Shown here: piece after piece, positions 1-9,981 of the stretch | How positions within the stretch are numbered: position 1 is the stretch's first letter | Layout: the number at the start of each line of letters is the position of its first letter | From: Neopestalotiopsis rosae | Taxonomy: Eukaryota; Ascomycota; Sordariomycetes; Amphisphaeriales; Sporocadaceae | Direction: 5' to 3' | DNA: 64,000 bases | Assembly: GCA_023078685.1 (NCBI GenBank) | Contig: JALGAS010000007.1 | Location: 1,178,001-1,242,000 of the forward strand | Made by a program: the position numbers and the translations under genes | Notes under the pieces: generated by a model | The model's input: only the letters and a program-made list of their open reading frames with translations | Databases searched by the model: none | What the model was told of the DNA's origin: nothing

Positions 1-2558
1 TACGCTGTCAAGAGGGTCCCCCGTCCCCCATGACATTTGGACTATTCACTCGCGCTCAGTCAAGCCAGCTAGTCCTACCGAGTCGGGAAGCGCCGTCCCG
101 GTTCTAGATGCAAGGGTTATCCGGCCCCCGATCGGACCAGCGTATCTCAATCCTGATCATCCATGAGCATGGTAGATCAATTTGCTGCGTGCAACAGCGT
201 GTACTTCTTTGTTGTGGTGGGTGTTATTCTGGTTCAAGCTGATGACCGCGTCGCTTCCTGCGGCTGTTGATTTGGAAAACCAAAAGGACACAAGTACTGC
301 TGGGCAACCACACACCGAACAAAATGTAACTTGATCTAGATCTGGATCTGGATCTTGCCGCAGGCCGGAGAGCAGGGTATTGGACACATCCCAGATTGCT
401 AATTCAACCGGTGAACGGATATATCCTCTTCCTGCGACCATGACCTTGGTTTGATCTCCTTGTCCTGATCTTTCTGCGCTGGCAAGAAATCTGCCTTTCC
501 CCTCCTCCCAAGGGCAAGGGGTGGGCGCGTTGCGATGGGGGATACGTCCGTTTGGCAGGGACCAGGCCATCTGTACAAGAGACAAATAGATAATTCTCGA
601 GCAAGGGAGAGGATGTCGAAACAATGGAGTAATGGAAGCAGGGGTTTGGTTTTTCCGCCCTTTCTCCCTCTCCACCACTCCGTGTACTGTGTGAGGGCCA
701 GATCGGAGGTTGCATGGATTTCAGAAGAGAAAGAAGGGGCTTTCTTGCCTCTGCTGCTCATGTTTCGCCTAGCGCTTCCTCAGCTCCCGGGCGTCCAGAC
801 CAGCCATAATCCGGGTACCCGGGACGGCCCCGGGCATCTATTGGGCATGATTTGTGCGAGGGGGTAGGTTGGGCAAATGCAAGTATTTGGATCTGGCAGG
901 CAAGAGATTTGCGATGAGTTGTATCGAATCGCTGCTCGGATATCGTACGGTAATTACTTCGCAGATGTATGGAGATAAAAATCAAGGTAGCATGGAAGGA
1001 TCGAAGGAATTGTGCATCGGCGGCTATGCGAGTGTGCGGATAACCACAGGACGGCCTGCAATTGATCAGTACGGTACCTCTGAATTGGCCAAACAGCAGC
1101 AGCCCCCCACGGGCCGTAAGGGGAAAGAGTATGGAATGGAAGGATTCATGTGTCATGCATCATGTGTGTTGAGATTCAATCAGCACCTTGTAGCCTGTCG
1201 ACTGTATCTGGTTTGTGCTTGACATGTCTCCATTGTTCGTAAATATGTGGACGAGAGGCGTAGACGTGGGTGTGATAATTGTCCTTTTGCCGGACCAGGT
1301 TCACTGTTGGGTTGAGGTTGGGGGGCCGGCAAGAAGTGAAAGAAACTTGTCCAATTAAAGAGTATTGTTGGAACCCCACAGATACTCGGGGAAAAGTGTC
1401 AGGCCATTTTTCCATTTGGGCTGAACGTCTTTTTTTGCTTTTTCCTGTTCCTCGATATAACGGTACATATCTGAACAGGCAGGGGTGTACGAATGACAGA
1501 AAACTGGGCAGCGGGGTTGATAGTACTGTATCAATCAAGTTGAGAAAAGAAACACCAATAGTTCCGTAGCAAAAATGAATAAAAAGCAAGGGAAGCGGAG
1601 ACACTCCCGGGCGCAGCTAACCTGAATGGAATTTGACAGTCCACTACGGAGTACATGCCTTGCCTTTCTTTATCTTTTGGCTCCGGCATTGTATCGAGAT
1701 TTGAGATATGTTTGACCCCCAAGCATGCTCCAACATGCAGATTGCATGGCGCAGCAAGAAAAAGGCAGGGGACCTGGGCGCAACTCCCACATTGTTCCAC
1801 GGACAAGCGTCCGGGGCGGTGCTGGTAGGTCTAATAGATACACATGCAAGTCAAACATAGGCAGTCAAGGCAGTGTTGGAGATCTGTGTGCCTACAATAC
1901 GCATGTACCATGCAGATTATGACGAACAAATGATCATGGTTTCGGCAGAAGCAGAAGCACAGTATTTCTGTTCAATTAGTGCCCGCCAGGGTTCTTCAGC
2001 GTCACATTAATCTACTTTGTCATCTTTGGGTCTATTGTGTGTGGGTCAGGAAAGTTCCATGCATTCCAGCCAACAATAAGCCATCGACGAATTACGGCCC
2101 CTTCGATTTCTTGCTTCTTCTCTGCAACTTGCAGATCTCCCGGTGATGATTCATTTTTTGACACATGTTTATTGCAGATTGTAGATCATTGTTCGTTCTG
2201 CAGGGATGAGATTTGTGGTTTCTGTTTATTGCTCTGTATAGGTGAAATCAGTTGTCTTCCAAAGTCGCTCAAGTCAATGTCTTCACAATATGCGAATAGA
2301 ATCTTCAAAATGGATAGTCGTAAAGCAACACAATGTAAACCTTTATTGTAATTGATGAATGCAGTATGCGCAACTGGTTTTGTGGGTATATAGTCATCAA
2401 ATCGTCGTAATAAGAAATCTTCGCTCAAAAAATCTACAATTCGAACCTCCAATGCGTGTCCATTAAATCCTTAGATGCCATGGTGACACAAGAACTCTTG
2501 GTAGTGGAGACCAAGATCAAGACGAGTCTCGGTAACATGCTGTCAATTTAGCTTGGGC
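1..2558. other. Gene-free stretch at the left edge
   Basis: No reading frame here has a recognisable domain or convincing intron-linked coding continuation on either strand. The longest open frames are short and resemble no family I know. A small tandem array of the 6-bp unit GATCTG (four imperfect copies) lies at 333-356. The right part is the 3' flank of the minus-strand zinc-finger gene that ends at 2559. Confidence 0.6.
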
Positions 2559-4301
2559 TTAGTCGTCGAGCTCGCCAGGCGCATCTTGCTCATCATCGTA
2601 GTCATCGTCTGCCTCATGCTTAAATGTGACCTGAGCTGGGGCCCTGCCGCCGGCACTTCGATCAGGCTTCAAGGGGTTGTTCAGAGCCCATTTGCCAGGC
2701 CCATCGTCTTTGACAACGGCCACGTCTGAACGAAGAACCCAGTTCATCAGAGTAGGGTCATTGTCACCTCCAAACATAATCTGAGCTTCTTCGCCGTTGG
2801 CAGCCTTTTCGAGATGCTTGGCAACGTGCTCCATGCGCTCGTCCCAAGCTGTGTGACCGACTGCCTCAAAGTCGCACCCAGGCATTGGGCATGACATGTG
2901 TTCGGGTAGTGCACATCTTAGTTTGTGAGCCTCGGTCTGGCATGAGCGCACTCGGTCTTCCCATTCAGGGACGCTTTTCTTGGCCTTGGCCTGCTTCTTG
3001 ACAGTCGGTGGGCTATGCATTCGGCGGAGATGTTGGGTATACAGGTCCTTGCGGTTGAAGATGGCGCCATTGGGGAGCCCGCCAAACGAGCAAGTACCTT
3101 GCGCTCCAATGTTGTTGGCGTTTCGGTGACGGGATGTTCCGGTTGGCTTGGTTAGAGAGCCAGATGTGTTAGAGAGCTTGGCGCAGCCATCCTGTTGACA
3201 GAGCCAGTAGTTGAGAAGGAGATGCTGCGAAGCTACGTGACGTTTCCATTCATTCTTGCTCGCGAATGTCGATTCGCATTGGGCAAAGTGAAAAACACAG
3301 ACAAAAGGTCGTGTATGTTGTTGCTTGATATGCCTTTGAAGGCTAGCTTGGTCTTTGAAAGACGCCTCGCGGCATTCTGAGCAAGAGAATGCACCTCTAG
3401 TGATGTGTGATACTTTGGGCACTGGCTTCTGAGACGCAGATGAGGTCGGCTCGCGCTTGACTCTCTTGCTGGGGGAGTTGGGTTGAGAAGCATTGCTTCT
3501 CTTGCGTTGTGTAGTACCACGGTTGTTGCTAGAGGTTGTGCGCTTATGTCCTCGGCGCGAGTTAGGTTTGTAGTCCTCGTCATCGTCGTCGCCGGCATTT
3601 GGCTGTTCACTATCGAGCTCAGAGGCTTCTTCGTATTCTTCATTCTCTGGAGGAGAAGGATAATGGTCGGAAACGAATATCTCCTGTTTGATCGGGTGCA
3701 AAGATTCAACTGAACTTGTCTCTGTCTCTGTCGATGGTGATGGCTGTTGGCTTGGAAGGCCTGTTTCGTAGGTGCTGCAGTCACTGGACATGCTCGATGC
3801 GCGCATAGTGAATTTGACGTCCTCGTCATGGAACATCTGTAGAGGTTCTTGGTAACCCGAGGTCAGATCGAAGTTGTGGACGACACTCAGGTCTGACAGG
3901 TAGACGCCTTGTCCCCCTTGATGCCATTGATCATAGGTTGCCGGGGGTGACAGCATTCCATCTGAAGGTGTCGCTGGGTCGAATCCATGCTCGCTATTCC
4001 CGAACTGGAGGCTGTCGCTACTACAGATAGAGGACTGTTGGTCGAAAGAAGCTCCGCGTCCCGGATTGTAGGAGGCTGGTGGCACTGGTGCAACGCCTTC
4101 TAATACTCCATTGCCGCTGTTGGTGAAGGTCGAGCTCTCATTATCATGTAAATAGCTGTACCTGTGTGTTTGAGGGTAACTCCAAGGTGCCGTGTCATTT
4201 TGCACAGAAAAGTTCTTGAGGTTTGGGTCAATATATCCTTGGTCCATGCCGCTGAGCCAGGGCTGTGCTGGGTCGGGAAATGGAACTTGATACGGCGACA
4301 T
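2559..4301 (-). CDS. C2H2 zinc-finger transcription factor (580 aa, single exon)
   Basis: Probable nuclear DNA-binding regulator. The first 230 residues are low-complexity and rich in Ser, Pro, Gln and Tyr, like an activation region. An acidic run (about 238-243) is followed by basic, NLS-like stretches (about 249-284, including KRVKRE). The zinc-binding module follows: a canonical finger (C307, C310, H324, H329), a wide finger with C-x6-C and the signature SKNEWKRH (about 335-360), a split finger with its cysteines near 368 and 373 and its histidines near 424 and 429, and a last finger-like C-x4-C...H-x3-H segment at 471-496. The tail is acidic. The start ATG at 4301 gives one uninterrupted frame. 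The finger module closely matches the one in the gene at 9982-12676, so the two are probably paralogues. Target genes cannot be read from the sequence. Confidence 0.9.
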   Translation of the reverse strand: MSPYQVPFPDPAQPWLSGMDQGYIDPNLKNFSVQNDTAPWSYPQTHRYSYLHDNESSTFTNSGNGVLEGVAPVPPASYNPGRGASFDQQSSICSSDSLQFGNSEHGFDPATPSDGMLSPPATYDQWHQGGQGVYLSDLSVVHNFDLTSGYQEPLQMFHDEDVKFTMRASSMSSDCSTYETGLPSQQPSPSTETETSSVESLHPIKQEIFVSDHYPSPPENEEYEEASELDSEQPNAGDDDDEDYKPNSRRGHKRTTSSNNRGTTQRKRSNASQPNSPSKRVKREPTSSASQKPVPKVSHITRGAFSCSECREASFKDQASLQRHIKQQHTRPFVCVFHFAQCESTFASKNEWKRHVASQHLLLNYWLCQQDGCAKLSNTSGSLTKPTGTSRHRNANNIGAQGTCSFGGLPNGAIFNRKDLYTQHLRRMHSPPTVKKQAKAKKSVPEWEDRVRSCQTEAHKLRCALPEHMSCPMPGCDFEAVGHTAWDERMEHVAKHLEKAANGEEAQIMFGGDNDPTLMNWVLRSDVAVVKDDGPGKWALNNPLKPDRSAGGRAPAQVTFKHEADDDYDDEQDAPGELDD

Positions 4302-4822
4302 AATGAATGCTTTGGTGTGCTAGACTTTGTACCCCAAGGCGATGATGAGGGTGAGGATGGATTTTCGGATCAAGTCATATGCCTTCCATACGACTGTGTT
4401 GGAAGAACGTGTAAGTGACAGACAACGAAATGGTGGCTGTACTTGGCTCGGATTGACTGATAGTTGCAGATTTGGGTCGGACAAGACAGAGACCCCAAAA
4501 CATCAACGAGGAAGAACAGGAAATAAATTGTTTTCTTGGATTCTGCATATAGCAGTGGGGGCTGGAGGAGTTAAGTATGGAGAACAGAGTAACGTATGAA
4601 TCGAAGATCCACTGAAGACGCTCAATGATCCTCTACACTGGGATACAAGGATTGCTATTGTATGAATCGGTGATGGGGGCGAAGTCACAAGCTTGGGGAG
4701 CTCTCCATTGTCTGCATTGTGCCTCGCGAAAGACTCGATACTTAACCACCTCTCCCGATGGCTTCAACCTCTCGACTAACAGAGATTCCAGTTCCCAGCA
4801 GTGGGTCTGGAGCAGAGCCGCA

Positions 4823-4854
4823 CAAGTATCCAAGTACTCAAGTACTCAAGTACC
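4823..4854. repeat. 8-bp tandem repeat, four copies
   Basis: Four adjacent 8-bp units, CAAGTATC, CAAGTACT, CAAGTACT and CAAGTACC, about 520 bp upstream of the start codon of the zinc-finger gene at 4301. The shared core is CAAGTA. It may be a regulator-binding array or a simple slippage product. Confidence 0.85.
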
Positions 4855-7800
4855 AAGGTAGTTTCTTCATGGATGATGGGGGACTTTAGGAACCGGGATG
4901 CATTGTACCATGCTCGAACTTAAGAAGGGTGGGAACGGGATTTAATTGGCACACGTCGTACTTTGGCGTCGCCCGGCGCCAGGCATGTCCTTGGTGCTCC
5001 AAGAATGGGAGTTCAGGGCCCCTTGACGCCTTTGACGCTCGCCTGAGGCGACCTCTCCAAGCGTTATTGGGCAGAATCCCCCCTCGATCATACTTACTAC
5101 TGTACGTTAAAAAATAAGAGGTTGCCTGACTGTAAGGACTGTTCTGGCACTGTGATGGTTCGCGCGCCAGCGTCGGACTTGCTTGATTCTGTGTAAGTCA
5201 CACATATCCGTATATCAACGATAAGTTGAGCTATGTGTGTTGTGTGTAGGACCAAGGTGGCTCGACCCGTGTCGGACAAAAACGATCACAGCCCGCGCGG
5301 CGCAGGTACTGAAGGAAAACATAAATATGAACTCAGCCCTTCGTCCGGCCGAAGTCTTGTTTGTGTGAAAATGAAGCTGTCACAGCAATAATAGCGTCGA
5401 AAAAGGTCTGAAAGATGCTTGGCAGCTGCACCGCGGGATGGTAGAGGGTGGCTAATGGGAACAACAGGCAAGGCGGACACTGGGGCTCTATCTGTCACTC
5501 AAAGTTCAGGTCTCATTCAGGTCCCGTTTGGCCGTTGCGGAAGTGCCTTTCTCGTCCTAACTCACTCCGAGCTGGACCTGCTCCAGGCCACGCGAGCTTT
5601 CGAGACCGGTTCGTGCCTCGCGCGCTGCGAGGGAATGCTTCTGGCTCTCTATCGTTCTGGCTCTGTCGTATATTCACTCTGATCGCCAATCAATGATAAT
5701 AAGTGACAGCAGCTCGGGAGGCCAGAAATCCGTGCCGATCTGCCGGTACTGCAGTCAATGATCGTCACTATCTGGGGAGAATTAGGTAAAGAAACGCCGC
5801 TCAGTAATCATGTTACCAAACGTGACAATCCCGACCAGTAACGACGGCTCCCAAGTGAATGGTTTCCAAGATATGGCAGGGTGGGTATATGTTTCCGGGA
5901 CATGATCGCGCCATTGCTTGTAAGCTATAGTCCCGGGGATCAGTTCCTGGGCATTCAGAATAGTACAGTGGGCATGATGCTTCAATATGGCAAGGTAACC
6001 CTGATCCATGCCGGCTGGGTCGCGGTCGCATCTGTCTGATAGTGGGTGGATATCTAGGTGGACTGGCAGGCAGTCTGGCAGTATACCGGATGAAGAGAAG
6101 TATAATAGGATTTTGGGCCCTGGAATCTTATACATACCGTAGTAGCGACGGCCCAGGGGCGGGCAGGACGGGCGGGACCGTGCTGTTGCTCTAAGAAATG
6201 ACGAGTCCGCGTGGCCGCCGCCCAAGACCGCCCTGTGGGGATTGAGGCCATAGGCGGATGGGACTGGCCAGTAACGGCAGTCTGGTTGATTGACTCTAAC
6301 GCCAATGTGGGCATACCGCTTGCGAAGGATTCGACTATATGATTGACCCTGCAGGGGACTTTCGGCGTTTACTGCCTTTGCTCTCTTGCACTGCAATTTA
6401 AAAGCCGCAACTTTGTATGCAGTCTGATGTGTCGGCGGGGAGCAGGGTACTTTTCACTGCAATTTGAAAGTTCCCTGAGGGTATGACTGGCTGCTAGTTG
6501 GCCAGTTTCCGGCCCCCACCGCATGGCTGAGTTTGTGCCAGTCCCTAAACTGCTTTTCCGAACCGTGTGTACCTTCAGGTAGGAATCCCCAGAGGCGGCT
6601 GGCTTCTGTTTGGGGTTTCTGTTTCTTTTCGTCCTTGTTTGCTTGTGTCGCTTCAAGACGAGTTGCAGACGAGGTGCAGCCGATTGCTGAACGGGGACAA
6701 GCTCGCGGAGTCACCGGTCTTCAGGTGACCCCAACGACGGAATTGACATTACAGGAGAGAAACATTAATTGGGGGTCGAAAAACGGTAGTGATCATCGAG
6801 CCCGGGGACCTCCTTTTTAACGGAGACGTCACGAAACGATGCTTGCTGTGGTTGCCGACGTGCAAGCGAGACCTCAATGATCCTCAACTTTATGTCGTTG
6901 AGGGTCTTGAATGCCTGCAAAACGTGCACAGCACAATCTGACAGCGGACCGTGCTTGCCAATGCCATGTGTCTGCGGCGTCTTCAGTCTCCGCTACGTTC
7001 CCGCCCGCACTCGCAGATGGTGGGAATACTGGCGTTGCATCCGAAAGATTGAATGGAGTCGCCCAGGTCGGTAAAGACTGACGCCTGGGCACGGCAAAAG
7101 TAACGAAGGGGAAAAGATAGTGAAAGGACGAGACGAGACGTTAGGGATTCAGCTTCAGTGGATTCTTTTTTCTGTTGTCACCAGTGTGACGGACCCCCGC
7201 ACTAAGCCCTTCAAGGCGCTCCAGTGCTGCTACTAGTCTGCTGTAGAGGAGAGGCCCTTTTCTAGCGTCAAGGTCACCCTTAGTGCACGTCTTTGGGTCT
7301 TTGGGGGCAGGCATCTGCCATAGTAGCGGGGGCCAAAGGGCCGCTACTGCCTGTAAATTTGGTTCCCTGATGCTATATGTGTGCTATATCATGGGGCATG
7401 TCCCCAGTTTTTCTAGTTCGATCGCTAGCGAATGTCCCGACCATCCATCCAAATTATCTGGGCACATATGGTCGGGTCGGTCAGTATACTGCACAGTGTG
7501 TGCATGCCTTCCTTTTGTTTCGTCAACTGGCTGACCGGGCGGACGAACTCCTGCCTTTTCCCACACACTCACTATCCAGGCAATCGGAGGTCAAAACGCC
7601 AAGACAAGGCAACTCGAGACCGAAGGCCCAGATCTGCTGAGCAGTGCCTAAATGACCTACCGTCTACATTATCAACACACATACATAGGTTACATACATC
7701 CTTACCTACTGACATACAGGCTCATTAAAAGAGCCTCGAAATGATCTTTAATCATCGTCATTGGCTCAAGATTCCCCAGTCTTGACCTGACTGTTTCTAC

Positions 7801-8442
7801 AGATTTGCACCATTGCGTCATGAGAAACCGTCCTCAATTGTCGCTGAGCCTCAAAGGTACTCTGGAGTCCTTTAGCACCTTATCACTCAACCGGCTTCGT
7901 CCTCCCACACCCCGTCGAGCCCGTTTCGCGTCTTAGACCTCTTAAGGTTCCTTCTTCCTGGCCCACCTCTTTTGATCCTTCGGGTCGCCAGTAACTCCCT
8001 CCCGAGTCTCCGAAGACAGACCATGTTGTGCCCTAAAACCCCTGGGCCCCTGTGTCTTTTTGCCTCCGCCCGTCAGCTTCCGGGGGACCTGGCACTTCTA
8101 TGATCTAAATTTGGCCCCCATCTCAAAAGTGCACTTTTTGATGTCCGAGTACCCAGAAATTCCCAGAAAAGGAAAATGAGAGTCTCGCTTCAAGGCATCC
8201 GAGCATCGTATCATCCTCTTCTTGAAATTGAGGAGAAAAAAACAACGAAAAAACCCAGGTATCGTTGCAGATAATGAAGCCAGCATAGGCCTGGTTGAAG
8301 TGTTGACAGTAACATAGTAGTTCTATACCCTGGATCCATACAAGCACCCATGTCTATAAAGTCCCAGTAACCTTATTGGGGGGGTCACTGTCTTCCAAAG
8401 ATGACTACATTCGTGCATACTATGTATATGTGCTATGTATCA

Positions 8443-8469
8443 CCTGGGCCTATTTTGCCCAGGCCCAGG
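8443..8469. repeat. G/C-rich inverted repeat (potential stem-loop)
   Basis: The arms CCTGGGCC (8443-8450) and GGCCCAGG (8462-8469) are perfect inverted complements separated by 11 nt. A nested alternative pairs CCTGGGC with GCCCAGG at 8457-8463. It could form a hairpin in DNA or RNA. No transcript boundary is visible nearby, so no function is assigned. Confidence 0.8.
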
Positions 8470-9981
8470 GGGGGTAAGAAGACGGTGACACGCTCGTAGA
8501 TCTAGGCCTCTTTCTGTGACCGCCTAAAACCCACCCTGTGCAGTCAGAGGTGGTTATGGTATCTTGCATGGCGGGCATTACCAAAAGTGCTCTCTTGCGC
8601 ATCTGCATTCAATTTACATTGCGGCAGCGGCAATCACCGACGCTCCCACCCTACCTAGTATACCCAGCTGAAAAGGGCATCGGTCGAGCTGGGCATACTG
8701 AAGAAAGGGTGCAAGGGAGGAAAAGAAAGATTGGAAGCATTTATTATTGGATAGGAGAAACTCGGCCGGGGCCTGGTGTCGGAAGGGGTGGGCGGTGATG
8801 TTTCTCGTCCAGTCGGGGTTCTGGAGTTGTCAGGATAATTACAGATTGGGTAGGTGCTGACTTGTCTGCCATTGACTTTATTCAACTTTGGACACCGCCC
8901 CTTTCCCACGCAGAATCTGCGTTCTTGCTGGTCAGCTAGCCGCCGCTCAATGGCAGGAGCAGCATGCAACAGATGTGTGAGGAGAGAAGGGGGACTGCGC
9001 CGCAGCCGCCATTAACATGTTCTACCAATCCAGTGGCCCGCCGACGTATCATACATTCCTCCTCGCAGCATTTAACCCCCTCATCCACCACCAAAGGCCT
9101 TTGGCGTTTTTTGTGTAGCACACACCATTTGCCAAGGAGGCTTTGTTCGAAAGGGACATAGGCTCTTGGCCCATTGTGGAAGGACGGCCGGAATGCCATC
9201 AGCTCAGCCCCCAAACAGCAACACAAGTGCCGGGTTCTTCTCATTCGGTTGAACAAGGAAAGCAAAAAGGAAAGGAAAAACTCAACCCTAGGTGCACAAA
9301 ACGTAGACATACAGCATAATTGCTGTGCAGCTGGAGTCTTTCAGTGAGGTAATATGATCTCACCTACCATGATCACGGGGAGAGTGGGCTTGCTTTCTCC
9401 ACTTAACACTATCGGTCCCTGGAATCATAGTACCAAGATATTTATGGACTATCCGACGACGACCATTAACTCCTCTGGGAATAGCCGCCCACATGTACTG
9501 TGTAGTCGTAGCTCACGTATTTCGAATGATCCCGAAACCTTGTCTAATCTCAACACTGGGCGCAGGCGGAACTCCCAAAAGTGATGATTGGCAAAGCAAG
9601 CTATTGCTATTCACAGAATGGTGGCGGAGAACTATATGGTTCCGAGCTCTTTCCAAGACAGAACTGCATCTCCTACATTCACCTCGCCGATGAAGACGTC
9701 GCGGTTTGCTGGCGGAGTAGACAAGAATGCTCAGAACGAGCGCCAGACCCGCAACACCAATTGATTGTACAGGTTTGGAGATCCGCATGTGAAGATGATC
9801 TTAACCCATCTGAATCCCAGCTCATGTGCGGTAGAGTAAATTGGCTTACAGCATCACTAGCCTGGGAATATCATGTAAGCACGCTTATTGCCGAGGCGCC
9901 GATTGCGACCTGTACAACCGAATATAAAAGCCAGTTGAAGTGTTTTCCGTTACACTGGAGCCGCATAACCTGATGATTAGA

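Larger units (their letters stand above)
4302..9981. other. Gene-free stretch between the two C2H2 genes
   Basis: About 5.7 kb holding the upstream region of the zinc-finger gene that starts at 4301 and the 3' flank of the one that ends at 9982. The open frames are not recognisable and lack coding character. Visible structure is limited to an 8-bp tandem array at 4823-4854 and a G/C-rich inverted repeat at 8443-8469. A long upstream region is common for fungal developmental regulators, but nothing here proves that role. Confidence 0.55.

Noticed and set aside
157..678. Minus-strand open frame of about 170 codons at the left edge
   Set aside because: Composition is that of non-coding sequence, there are no domain motifs, and several overlapping frames of similar length exist.
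5782..6396. Minus-strand open frame of about 200 codons between the C2H2 genes
   Set aside because: It has no recognisable domain, mixed noise-like composition and no clear ATG at its beginning; it is likely chance in gene-free DNA.
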